From an uncultured Eubacteriales bacterium (GTDB taxonomy: Bacteria; Bacillota; Clostridia; Christensenellales; Aristaeellaceae), in contig OMZY01000010.1 in assembly GCA_900315675.1 (NCBI GenBank), positions 102,450 through 166,449 on the forward strand: 64,000 nt of DNA, read 5' to 3'. Position numbers and translations under genes: made by a program. Position 1 is the first letter of the stretch. Each line of letters begins with the position of its first letter. Positions 31,647 through 39,719 of this stretch are shown piece after piece. The notes under the pieces were generated by a model, which was not told the DNA's origin, ran no database searches, and saw nothing but the letters and a program-made list of their open reading frames with translations.

Positions 31647-32174
31647 ATGAATATGGAAAAACTGTTCTTAACGCACTATTATTTCCCTGGGACAGACCCG
31701 TGGAAAAACATCATGCTGCTTCCCAAAGAGGAAGCATTCCGTGTTGCGGCCGAGCTTGCCGCGCAGCATCCGGATACTGCCAGTTTCGGCCGGTTTGCCG
31801 ATTTCGTGAATTACTATCCCCTGCGGGATGAGGCGGACCGCTTTGTACGGGAAACTTTCATTCGGCTGGGCGGCAGTCCGAAGCTGCCTCACCCCTATTG
31901 CTTTACGCTCATGGAATGCGAATACCTTCGGAACTGGTTCAGCGGCGGGGAAAAGATCGTCCTGGATCTGTCTTCCCTTCCGGACGATCAGGTCAGTTTC
32001 ACGCTCGGGGACAGCTGCGCGCTGCTCTCCCGGAAGGCAACAGCGGCAGTACTGACAAAAAGCATGCTCCTGGACCAGCTCCGGAAAGCCGGTTCTGTCG
32101 AAGACTTCCTGAAAACCCTGCCTGAAGGGTATGCCTATGTGGAAGCCCAGCTGTGGGACCGGATCACCGGATAA
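31647..32174 (+). CDS. Conserved hypothetical protein
   Basis: 175 residues. It starts MNMEKLFLTHYYFPGTDPWK, then LPKEEAFRVAAELAAQHPDT and FADFVNYYPLR, and ends with VEAQLWD. I recognise this pattern from uncharacterised Clostridia proteins, but it has no assigned function. It has no signal peptide or membrane span. The binding site GAGGAAGG is somewhat far (about 14 nt) from ATG 31647; ATG 31653 is an alternative. Probably co-transcribed with the membrane protein upstream. Confidence 0.72.
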   Translation: MNMEKLFLTHYYFPGTDPWKNIMLLPKEEAFRVAAELAAQHPDTASFGRFADFVNYYPLRDEADRFVRETFIRLGGSPKLPHPYCFTLMECEYLRNWFSGGEKIVLDLSSLPDDQVSFTLGDSCALLSRKATAAVLTKSMLLDQLRKAGSVEDFLKTLPEGYAYVEAQLWDRITG

Positions 32175-32204
32175 CCGGCCATACAGATCTTTTTCATTTT
32201 TCGA

Positions 32205-33068
32205 ATGGAGTTCATGTATACAAAAACAGATATGAATAATATTTTATCTTCAGCCCATGTCCATACCACCTTCTGCGACGGGAAAACACCCGCCCAGGAG
32301 ATGGCTGATAAAGCCTGTGAAATGGGCTTTGTATCCCTGGGTTTCTCTTCCCACGCGCCTCAATTGTTCGATCCGGCGCATTGTGTGGATCCGTCCCGGG
32401 AAGAGGATTACAAAAAGGAAATCCGCAGGATCCAACGTGAATACCGTGGCCGTATGGCGGTATATCTCGGCATGGAACGTGATATGCTGAGTTGCGCGTC
32501 TCCGGATGATTATGATTACTTTATCGCTTCCGTGCATTATTTCCACACGCCGGACGGCGGTTTCTCCGGCGTGGACGCTCCCCCGGAAGTCATGCGGAAA
32601 TATGTGGATGAATACTGTGGCGGGGACGGGCTTGAAATGGCGCGGCGTTATTTCTCGCTGTTCCGTGACTATGTACTGGCGTCAAAGCCGGCCATCATCG
32701 GACACTATGACCTGGTCAGGTATAACAACGCGAACCTCCGCCTGTATGATGAGGATTCCCCGGCCTACCGCGGCATGGCTCTTGACGCCCTGCGGGCCAT
32801 GGCTAAAACAGGCGCGCTGCTGGAAGTCAACACAGGAGGCGTAGCCAGGGGATATATGACCTCCCCCTATCCCGCGGCATTTTTGCTGAAGGAATGGAAA
32901 AACTGGGGCGGCGAAGTGATCGTCAATTCCGACTGCCATGACGCCAGGCTGCTGGATGGCGGCTATATCCAGGCACAAGAAATACTTCTGTCGCTGGGTT
33001 ATGATCACGTGGTCAGGCTTGGCAGCAACCCGGAAAAAGGAATGTGGGAACGGATCAAACTGCGCTAA
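32205..33068 (+). CDS. PHP-domain histidinol-phosphatase-like enzyme
   Basis: 287 residues. The four PHP metal-binding motifs are present: AHVHTTFCDG near the N-terminus, FSSHAP, then IGHYDLVRY and VNSDCHDARLLDGG. This matches the HisK-type histidinol phosphatase branch of polymerase and histidinol phosphatases. No his operon is nearby, so either an orphan histidine-biosynthetic phosphatase or another sugar/amino-alcohol phosphatase is possible. The start is uncertain, since no good ribosome binding site precedes 32205, 32214 or 32232. Confidence 0.88.
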   Translation: MEFMYTKTDMNNILSSAHVHTTFCDGKTPAQEMADKACEMGFVSLGFSSHAPQLFDPAHCVDPSREEDYKKEIRRIQREYRGRMAVYLGMERDMLSCASPDDYDYFIASVHYFHTPDGGFSGVDAPPEVMRKYVDEYCGGDGLEMARRYFSLFRDYVLASKPAIIGHYDLVRYNNANLRLYDEDSPAYRGMALDALRAMAKTGALLEVNTGGVARGYMTSPYPAAFLLKEWKNWGGEVIVNSDCHDARLLDGGYIQAQEILLSLGYDHVVRLGSNPEKGMWERIKLR

Positions 33069-33104
33069 TGGATTCAGGACAAAGCACAGTTTTCGGAGGA
33101 TCGT

Positions 33105-33173
33105 ATGAAAATTGAACTGGAACCCCTGCTATTGATGCTGACGATACTGATTGTTCTCCTGAGTAAAGCATAA
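33105..33173 (+). CDS. 22-residue hydrophobic peptide
   Basis: The frame begins behind TTCGGAGGATCGT, an excellent ribosome binding site with seven-base spacing, and encodes an acidic start (MKIELE) followed by ~14 hydrophobic residues (LLLMLTILIVLL) and SKA. Composition and site strength fit a small membrane peptide, such as a type I toxin or a transporter subunit-like peptide. No promoter or antisense RNA could be shown. The function is unknown. Confidence 0.5.
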   Translation: MKIELEPLLLMLTILIVLLSKA

Positions 33174-33327
33174 TCGCTCCTGAGATTAACCTGATATGCT
33201 CCTGTTCAGCTCCTGAAAAAGCAGATACAAAAAGCGACTCAATCCGTTATAAATCAATAGACTGAGTCAAAATTGAATTCTTATATTCGTGTTATTCGCC
33301 TGTTATCAGGCATTTGATGTTTCTGTT

Positions 33328-34074
33328 TTATTTGAGATATAGAGCATTCAGAGTTTCGAGCGATGTCTGCATATCAAGCGGCAAATCAAGCTGTTCAAAT
33401 GGTATTTTCTCTTCAGCTACTTCCCTCAAAAACCTTTCTGTTTTTTCTTTAACCAGGCCAGTAATTGTTATCTGCTTACTTCTGTCCGCAATCTGCAGAA
33501 GACGGAATACATCGTATTTATGTTTTTTCAGATCCTTTTCATTTACATGTTCTCCGTTGGCTTTTCGGTCCTTCAAGTCCAGCCAGGCATACATTTTGAA
33601 TGGAATCAGATATTCCGCATCCAAAACGCTTATTCCGTTCACCGTTTTTCGTCCTGCCAGCATAAACTGGTAGTAATCATCATTCAGCATGATAGCTGAA
33701 AGGCTGGATGTATCATCATCAATATGCAATGGAACAATTCCTTCCGGTACCTGCTTAATATAATCCGGCTCCCTTGAGAACAATTCGATCATAACCGGAT
33801 ATCCAGACTTTGGTTCTGTAAATCGATAAAAGTGCACCTGGTCACTGTTTTTCCAGCCACACTTATATCCACCTTCTTTAATATAGTCCCAGAATACTTT
33901 CGCGAATTCCTGGTACCTGGCTTCCATAATCAGGATCATATCAATATCCTTAGTTGCCCTGAATTGAAGTCCTGCTTCAGACATCAGAATATCGCTGGCT
34001 GCGCCGCCAATCACTGTATAACAATCCGGATAGTCCCTAAACTTCTCTAAGAAGCTTTCCATTCCGTTTACCAT
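33328..34074 (-). CDS. AbiEii-like nucleotidyltransferase (putative toxin)
   Basis: 248 residues. VIGGAASDILMSEAGLQFRA then TKDIDMIL gives the G-G-x(n)-(D)xD nucleotidyltransferase motif (residues ~22-48), followed by ISVLDAEYLIPFKMYAWLDL and DVFRLLQI, in the layout of AbiEii/AbiGii-type toxins. AbiE toxins transfer nucleotides to tRNA acceptor ends; the substrate here is not shown. The start overlaps the last codons of the upstream wHTH gene by seven bases, as in type IV toxin-antitoxin pairs. AT-rich, in the accessory island. Confidence 0.75.
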   Translation of the reverse strand: MVNGMESFLEKFRDYPDCYTVIGGAASDILMSEAGLQFRATKDIDMILIMEARYQEFAKVFWDYIKEGGYKCGWKNSDQVHFYRFTEPKSGYPVMIELFSREPDYIKQVPEGIVPLHIDDDTSSLSAIMLNDDYYQFMLAGRKTVNGISVLDAEYLIPFKMYAWLDLKDRKANGEHVNEKDLKKHKYDVFRLLQIADRSKQITITGLVKEKTERFLREVAEEKIPFEQLDLPLDMQTSLETLNALYLK

Positions 34075-35027
34075 TCGTATTCCTCCAAATATTCCTCAAT
34101 TGCACCTTCAATACGTTCATCCGCATTGTTTTCAAACGACATTGCCAGTGATACTGGATCCACACGATCGTTTTTTGCAAACAGTTTCGGGTTATATTTC
34201 CACAACTCCAGTTGTATAGCTTTGCTATATATATCCCAACGAATATCCACCTCAGTTATTTCATCCATTTTGATTTCATTTTTCCATACAGCAAAGACAG
34301 GAATTGTCGGCTTATTCAGCATTGTTATTTCTGCAAGAGCCGTTTCGCCCGCAGCCAGACAGAAAAAATAGCTCATGTTATTTTCAACAGTAACAACACT
34401 ATGCACCGGATTGATCAGATAGGGTTTTGCCTTTCTGTAAAGATCAATACCCGTACCTTCTGTCTGCATCAGGTATTCCTTCCCCATTTTCTTTTGTGAT
34501 ATAAGGCCCATTTGTTCCAGTTGTTCACTTGCTCTTGTCAAAGAAGTTCTGGTCACAGCGATGGCTTCAGCTGCATCCTTCTTCATGACAGGTTTATTGT
34601 TATGTCTGTAAAGCAAATACAGGAAAAGAGCCTGAGTTACCGGCATCATCTTCTCAGCTTTTATTTTTTTCATATGAGCAATCTGGTTCCTGAGTGAAAT
34701 TCCAAGAAATGGAAGATACAGCTGCCCGGAATCAGAAATGAAAGGAATATTCCTGGCAATCAGGCTGTCTCGTTGAAGCTTACTGAGATTTTGAAAGCCA
34801 AAGGCTACCGGCAGCCCATACTTCTCACCGATTATCTTTTCCTGTTTTTCAAAAGCAACAACTCCATATTTCTCATCTGAAGAAATGCAGACCAGTATAA
34901 ATTCCATTTTGTTATAAGATAACTTGTAGAAAGATCTGTGGGAAGTCAGGTAAAGGGGCAGGTTATTAACGGTCATTTCTTCTTTTTTGAAATTCAGTCC
35001 AAAGAGGTTCTGATAATCACCAATCAT
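34068..35027 (-). CDS. wHTH regulator, putative AbiE-like antitoxin
   Basis: 319 residues. A MarR-like winged helix sits in the middle (MPVTQALFLYLLYRHNNKPV...AEAIAVTRTSLTRASEQLEQMG, about residues 128-175). The flanking regions, one N-terminal and one C-terminal, have unknown folds. AbiEi-type antitoxins similarly combine a wHTH with a second domain and repress their own promoter. GGAGGTGG precedes the ATG. The promoter contains a perfect 21-bp palindrome (35060-35080) between its -35 and -10 boxes, a probable autoregulatory operator. The gene overlaps the nucleotidyltransferase downstream. Confidence 0.72.
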   Translation of the reverse strand: MIGDYQNLFGLNFKKEEMTVNNLPLYLTSHRSFYKLSYNKMEFILVCISSDEKYGVVAFEKQEKIIGEKYGLPVAFGFQNLSKLQRDSLIARNIPFISDSGQLYLPFLGISLRNQIAHMKKIKAEKMMPVTQALFLYLLYRHNNKPVMKKDAAEAIAVTRTSLTRASEQLEQMGLISQKKMGKEYLMQTEGTGIDLYRKAKPYLINPVHSVVTVENNMSYFFCLAAGETALAEITMLNKPTIPVFAVWKNEIKMDEITEVDIRWDIYSKAIQLELWKYNPKLFAKNDRVDPVSLAMSFENNADERIEGAIEEYLEEYEW

Positions 35028-35057
35028 ATTTCCACCTCCAATACCATAATTTTCTAC

Positions 35058-35109
35058 ATAATAACATTAATAATGTTATTAATCAAGTTTTTATGTTACT
35101 AATGTTATT
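35058..35109 (-). promoter_or_regulatory. Promoter and operator of the AbiE-like pair
   Basis: On the minus strand, TTGATT (35081-35086) and TATTAT (35058-35063) are 17 bp apart. The perfect palindrome AATAACATT-AAT-AATGTTATT (35060-35080) fills the spacer, and a third AATGTTATT half-site lies at 35101-35109. Confidence 0.7.
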
Positions 35110-35136
35110 TTCTCGAGAGGAGACAGGGGACGGTTC

Positions 35137-36885
35137 GAGACCACTGAAGAAGTGACCTCATAACAACCGTTCCTTGCCTCTTTCTTTCGTTAATCGTTAA
35201 GCTGCGACTTTCAGTTTCCGGAATAGCCGGATTTTCGGGAAAAGAGAGAAAATGAGGGCGGTACACCCCGCATTTTCCCGATCATTTTCCTTAATCAGGT
35301 TCGCTATTCGCTTCAGATTCACCGCAATTGCAGTGAACTTTGCCTGGAAGGCCATACTTCGAAGGCCCCAGCCTTTGGCCCGGGCTAATCCATGGAATCG
35401 TTTCATTTCAGCATTCTTCCATTCCTCTGCCGCACGCTTCTTGTATTTCTTCAGGAATTCCGGTGACTTCTGGCGCTGACTTTCCTGGTAATATACGGGC
35501 GTGTTCTCAGAAATCTGGAAGCGTCTTCCTCCCGATGCCCGACCCATACATTCTTCCCGGTGAGGGCAATCCATGCATCCTTCTTTGTCGAAGGTGTATA
35601 CAAAGACCTTGTATGGTTTCCCGTTTTTCTTCTTGGTTTTGCTGGTCTTCTTCACCGTCCTGTTTCCGATTCTGCAAAACCATTCATCACTATCTTTGTT
35701 GTAGGCGAATTGATCCTCATCCACCTTGTATGTTTTTGCATTTACCGGGATAACGCTTTCAATCTTTTTCTGTTCCAGTTCATCCAGGATATCTTTCCGG
35801 AAGTAAGCTTTGTCGGCGGTAACTGCTTCAACTTTTACCCCTGCGTCCTCGGTCCTTTCAAGAAGCTCATGGAATTCCGTTCCGTCCACATACTCTCCAC
35901 TGTGTACGTCTACCGCTGTAATGATTCGCTCATCGGTTGTCATGGTATACTCTGTTTTGTATCCGAAGAAGGAATCAGTCTTGGATTTGTATCCAACCCG
36001 GGCATCCTAGTCCACCAGGGAGCGCAGACCTTTCTGGAGGATAAACTTCTCGTCCGAAAAAATTTCCTTTACTTCCTCAATGATTCCTTTAGTGACAGTT
36101 CCGGCATATGGTTCCGCAGCTTCAACGGTTTTCTCCAGGTATTCTTTCATGGCCCGCTTGGCTTCTTTGTGATCCTGAATTTCTTTGTAATCCGGGATGT
36201 TTGTATCTATGCCTGCCGGCAGTTGTCCGTTGTGATCCGCTTCGAGCGCTGCGAAAATCTTGGCCGCCAGATGCTTCATAATCCTTTCCGGAACCTGTTT
36301 CCTGCAGTTGGCTTCCGTATGAGTGGTATCTACCGCCAGCGTCGTTCCCTTGATGATTCCCTTTTCCACGCATTGCCGGACGATTTCCGAAAGGATCTCG
36401 TCCAGGGAAATATCCTTGAGGCGCTGTGTGCGAAACTTGGCCAGAAGGCTCGGATCCGGAAGCGGATCGTCCGGATTTAATCCCAGGAACCAGAGGTATG
36501 CCAGATTACAGTTGGCTTCCTCAATTACTTTGACATCCGACAGGTCGTATAACCTTTCCAGGATGCACAGTTTGGCCATGAGCTCCGGCTCTTTGGCCGG
36601 CCTGCCAAAGGATGCGCAGTAGCTGTCAGCCACCAGTTCATTGATGAAGCTGAAGTCCACTGCATTTGCTATCCGTTTGAGCAGATGATCTTCCGGTATT
36701 CTGTCATACAGGACAGAAAAGAAGTTTGTCTGGCTCTGATTCGGTCGAAGCATCTTTGTTTTTCCTCTCATTTGATGCTTCTATTATACCACGAAACCCG
36801 TTGATTTTAAAGGGATTGAGGACTTTCGAGGTGTTCTGAAATTGTTTTTGGGTGCTTATGTTGCTCGGACTTTTTCAGTGGTCTC
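35137..36885 (-). mobile_element. IS1182-like insertion sequence
   Basis: About 1.75 kb. Terminal inverted repeats GAGACCACTGAA(G/A)AAGT lie at 35137-35153 and 36869-36885. It encodes one transposase gene with an internal stop. The same 8 bp, GACGGTTC, lie at 35129-35136 and 36887-36894, consistent with target duplication. The element interrupts a dispersed palindromic repeat whose intact copy is at 38251-38291. Confidence 0.85.
35197..36771 (-). pseudogene. IS1182-family transposase with in-frame TAG
   Basis: The frame from ATG 36771 reads the IS1182-type N-terminal domain (NQSQTNFFSVLYDRIPEDH, LAKLCILERLYDLSD, TTHTEANC). It meets TAG at 36007-36009 and continues in the same frame with DARVGYKSKTDSFFGYK, ITAVDVHSGEYVDG and the C-terminal PHREECMGRASGGR region to 35197. 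All family landmarks are otherwise present (about 523 codons in total), so a single nonsense mutation or an obligate readthrough is the only visible lesion. The TAG falls just before the conserved catalytic-region segment, so the N-terminal product alone should be inactive. Confidence 0.85.
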
Positions 36886-36948
36886 AGACGGTTCTCTGTC
36901 TCCTTTGAGGTAAATAGAGATTCGTGTTTCTTACAGCGAGGGTAAATA

Positions 36949-37377
36949 ATGATCAGTATACGCCATTTTACAGAACAGGATGCAACAATCATTCAGCAAA
37001 AGCAGTATACAGAAACCTCGATAACTGACATTTATGAAATGATTGCAGAATGGAAATCAAATACATACCAAGGTAAGTATTTTGAGATGTTTGCTATCAC
37101 AGCAGATGACGCAATCGTTGGCAGTGCTTCACTGTATGAGCACTCGAAAAGCGTTGTTTCAATCGGTGTGGAAGTATATCCTGACCAGAGAAGAAACGGA
37201 TATGCTGCTGAAGGGATGCGTCTGATTATGAATCACGCAAGGGATCTTGGTTATCGTATCATTCAGGATCAAGTGCGAACTGACAATCAGGCAAGTATTG
37301 CCTTACATAACAGTCTGGAATTTGAGACAGATGGATATGTCTTCAAAAATGCAAAAGACAAAGATGTTCTTCGATAG
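36949..37377 (+). CDS. GNAT N-acetyltransferase
   Basis: 142 residues. Central strand FAITADDAIVGSASLYEHSK is followed by the acetyl-CoA loop VYPDQRRNGYAAEGMRLIMNHA (about residues 80-101) and NQASIALHNSLEFETDGYVF. The gene is AT-rich compared with the flanking core genome and lies between the IS element and the Phd/Doc pair, so it is part of the accessory island. GCGAGGGTAAATA precedes the ATG. The substrate is unknown. Confidence 0.9.
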   Translation: MISIRHFTEQDATIIQQKQYTETSITDIYEMIAEWKSNTYQGKYFEMFAITADDAIVGSASLYEHSKSVVSIGVEVYPDQRRNGYAAEGMRLIMNHARDLGYRIIQDQVRTDNQASIALHNSLEFETDGYVFKNAKDKDVLR

Positions 37378-37533
37378 TCGGGAATCTCGGAAAATAATCT
37401 TCCTATGATCATTTCCGACGTATAATGATGATTTGAAAACCGAGGACTTTTCTGTCGACTTATGTAATTTAGACTATGCCTATTATCAGCTTTTGAAATT
37501 ATCGGTCATTTACAAATATAGCAGCAATCGTGA

Positions 37534-37556
37534 ATAGGTTGTTTTATACCTATAAT
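37534..37556 (+). promoter_or_regulatory. Phd/Doc promoter with operator-like repeat
   Basis: ATAGGT and ACCTAT (37534-37539, 37548-37553) form an inverted repeat overlapping the TATAAT box at 37551-37556, the expected position for autorepression by the Phd antitoxin. The -35 region is weak. The gap 37378-37588 is otherwise AT-rich and empty. Confidence 0.45.
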
Positions 37557-37588
37557 TATGCTATCATAAGAACGGAAGGAGGTACGAA

Positions 37589-37834
37589 ATGATGAAAATC
37601 GATACGAATTCCATTGTAACCGCTACCGAAGCCAATCAGAACTTCTCCCGTGTGGCCAGGCTTGCTGAAAAGCGGGGAAAGGTTGTCGTTTTCAAAAACA
37701 ACCGTCCAAAACTGCTTGTGATCGACCTGGATACCGAGCCTCAGATCGAGATGAGTGAAGATGAAAAACTGGAGTTTGTTGCCGGGCGGATTCTGCGGGA
37801 ACATCGGGCTGCATTTGAGGAACTGGCAAAATGA
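37589..37834 (+). CDS. phd: Phd/YefM-type antitoxin
   Basis: 81 residues. The N-terminal half (SIVTATEANQNFSRVARLAEKRGKVVVFKNNRPKLLVIDL) is the Phd/YefM DNA-binding and dimerisation fold. The C-terminal tail (EDEKLEFVAGRILREHRAAFEELAK) is helical and charged, as expected for the toxin-neutralising segment. AAGGAGG lies six bases before the first ATG. Its last codons overlap the start of the Doc-like toxin (ATGA). Confidence 0.9.
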   Translation: MMKIDTNSIVTATEANQNFSRVARLAEKRGKVVVFKNNRPKLLVIDLDTEPQIEMSEDEKLEFVAGRILREHRAAFEELAK

Positions 37835-38208
37835 TTAAGTTCTCAAAAGAAAAAGTATTGCTGCTGCATCAGATCATGGCCGAAGCAACCGGCGGCAGTG
37901 TTGGCGCGAGGGATGAAAGTTTGCTGGATTCAGCGCTTGAGGGAGCCTTCGCCGGATTCGGTGACCAGGAATTTTATCCGACCAAAGAAGAAAAAGGAGC
38001 AAGGCTTGGTTATACGCTAATTTCAAACCATGCTTTTGTTGACGGTAACAAACGAATCGGCATATATATCATGCTGTCTTTCCTGGAAATGAATGGAATC
38101 CGCTTGCAATGTACCGATGACGAACTGGTTGATATCGGCCTGTCTGTTGCTTCCGGCCGGATGAAATACGAAGAATTGCTCCAGTGGGTTCTGGATCACA
38201 AAGCATAA
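37831..38208 (+). CDS. doc: Doc-type Fic-domain toxin
   Basis: 125 residues. HAFVDGNKRIGIYIML is the Fic/Doc active-site motif HxFx(D/E)GNKR (about residues 69-77), within the compact Doc fold. Doc proteins phosphorylate elongation factor Tu, whereas other Fic proteins AMPylate; the K in GNKR fits the Doc branch. It overlaps the antitoxin by four bases, the usual translational coupling of phd-doc. A palindromic repeat and a hairpin terminator follow. Confidence 0.93.
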   Translation: MIKFSKEKVLLLHQIMAEATGGSVGARDESLLDSALEGAFAGFGDQEFYPTKEEKGARLGYTLISNHAFVDGNKRIGIYIMLSFLEMNGIRLQCTDDELVDIGLSVASGRMKYEELLQWVLDHKA

Positions 38209-38248
38209 TCAGCAGAAATGCTCTGGATTTGTTATTAGGAGAAGACAG

Positions 38249-38291
38249 GAGGAGACAGGCGACGGTTCTCTGTCTCCTTTGAGGTAAATAG
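38249..38291. repeat. Dispersed hairpin repeat with GACGGTT loop, intact copy
   Basis: GGAGACAG and CTGTCTCC flank a loop containing GACGGTT, followed by TTTGAGGTAAATAG. The same sequence, cut in two by the IS element, is at 35119-35136 and 36887-36917. It could act as a terminator for the doc gene. Confidence 0.8.
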
Positions 38292-38294
38292 AAA

Positions 38295-38327
38295 ATCCGA
38301 ACCCACAAAAGGGTTCGGATTCTTTTT
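38295..38327 (+). terminator. Rho-independent terminator
   Basis: ATCCGAACCC/GGGTTCGGAT perfect stem followed by TCTTTTTT. Confidence 0.88.
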
Positions 38328-38429
38328 TGCGGAGCATGCAATTACGTATCCGAACCCGGATTCATATTTGTAGACGGAATTTTTTGATTGTGTGTTTCCA
38401 TGGAACAGGATTCCCTCGCCTGTTTCAGT

Positions 38430-38458
38430 TTGACTGGACGCATACGCTTTGGTATGAT
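38430..38458 (+). promoter_or_regulatory. Sigma-A promoter, TATGAT class
   Basis: TTGACT (38430-38435), a 17-bp spacer and TATGAT (38453-38458), upstream of the GNAT gene at 38542. The block is homologous to that at 30815-30844. Confidence 0.75.
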
Positions 38459-38541
38459 CTTTGCAAACTTGTCATTCCATTTGCTTTCTTGGATTGTCCA
38501 GTGAGGGCAAACGAAAACTATACTTCGGAGGAGATCCCTGA

Positions 38542-39129
38542 ATGGATAAAATCATTATCAAGCCTTTGACGCCCGAATTGACTGCTGATTATCTGGACTT
38601 TTTCGATCATCGGGCGTTTACAGATAACAATCCGAACGGCCCATGTTATTGCACTTCTCCTAACCAGGATGAAGAGAGTATCCAACAGATGGTTAGCGAG
38701 TTTAAAACACACGGTGTAAAAGATACGATACGCAAATATGCGGTAGAGATGCTGAATAACAACAAGATTCATGGGTATCTCGCTTATGATGGAAATCTGT
38801 CCATTGGATGGTGCAATGCGGCAGATATGGAAAGCTATGCCGGCTTTGTTCCGGACTTCGCAAGAAATAACACATGCGGAAAAACCGTTTCTATTGTTTG
38901 TTTTGAAATTGCACCGGGATACCGTGGTATGGGTATAGCTTCAGCATTTATTGACAGAGTCTGCAATGATGCAAAATCAAAAGGGTATGTAGCTGTTGAA
39001 GGATATGCCAAAGTCTCTGATAAACGCGATGACTTTGATTATCAAGGTCCTGTCCGGCTCTATCAAAAAGCTGGATTTGTTGAGGTTGCGAGAGAAAACG
39101 GACAGATTGTCATGCGTAAAGTGTTGTAA
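38542..39129 (+). CDS. GNAT N-acetyltransferase
   Basis: 195 residues. GNLSIGWCNAADMESYAGFV and CFEIAPGYRGMGIASAFIDRV (acetyl-CoA loop, about residues 113-133), then YVAVEGYAKVSD and QGPVRLYQKAGFVEVAREN, are typical of a GNAT subfamily common in Firmicutes. GGAGGAGATCCCTGA precedes the ATG. It is AT-rich and co-directional with the next two genes, forming a small island operon. The substrate is unknown. Confidence 0.9.
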   Translation: MDKIIIKPLTPELTADYLDFFDHRAFTDNNPNGPCYCTSPNQDEESIQQMVSEFKTHGVKDTIRKYAVEMLNNNKIHGYLAYDGNLSIGWCNAADMESYAGFVPDFARNNTCGKTVSIVCFEIAPGYRGMGIASAFIDRVCNDAKSKGYVAVEGYAKVSDKRDDFDYQGPVRLYQKAGFVEVARENGQIVMRKVL

Positions 39130-39167
39130 TGATGTTGACTGATTAGCTTAATGATAAGGAGTACTAT

Positions 39168-39719
39168 ATGAATCTTATAAAAATGTTTAATAATATGCAT
39201 CCCGGATTCTTTGATGACTCCGGAATAAAAGGAATGCCAAAGGATTGGACGTTTTCGGAGCTGATAATGGATTTACGCAATGATTCACCGCGTGAAGTAG
39301 TGCCTCCTTGCCCTGAGAATATTACCTTTGGCGAATATAAAGGCGATATCAGCAAACTGAAGAATGCTGTAAATGAAGTGGATGAGGACTGGGTACAGTA
39401 TTTCGGAGAATGGAGCAGGGTTTTTTGTGCCTTTGATCAGGATAAGGTAATTGCATTCTGCATATTAAGTGATTTGGGAATACAGGATAATCTTAAGGTA
39501 GGCGGACCGGGTTGTGTCGGAACCATTCCAGCGTATCGGGAGAAGGGCATTGGACTTGAGTTGGTCAGGAGAGCTACCGATTTACTGAAAAAGGAAAAAT
39601 ACGATATTTCATGGATACATTATACCCATCTCGAAAACTGGTACAAAAAACTGGGATACAAAACCGTTCTGAAATGGAACTCTGACGGAATTGTTATGGA
39701 GAAACAACATGAAGAATAA
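39168..39719 (+). CDS. GNAT N-acetyltransferase
   Basis: 183 residues with a GNAT core in the C-terminal two thirds. RVFCAFDQDKVIAFCILSDL is followed by the acetyl-CoA loop VGTIPAYREKGIGLELVRRA (about residues 122-141) and ISWIHYTHLENWYKKLGYKT. The first ~60 residues are a family-specific extension. Eleven bases at its 3' end overlap the P-loop kinase gene, implying tight coupling. The substrate is unknown. Confidence 0.9.
   Translation: MNLIKMFNNMHPGFFDDSGIKGMPKDWTFSELIMDLRNDSPREVVPPCPENITFGEYKGDISKLKNAVNEVDEDWVQYFGEWSRVFCAFDQDKVIAFCILSDLGIQDNLKVGGPGCVGTIPAYREKGIGLELVRRATDLLKKEKYDISWIHYTHLENWYKKLGYKTVLKWNSDGIVMEKQHEE

Noticed and set aside
36949-37377. A gene carried as cargo inside the IS element
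   Set aside because: The acetyltransferase lies outside the terminal inverted repeat (36869-36885), so it is not IS cargo.
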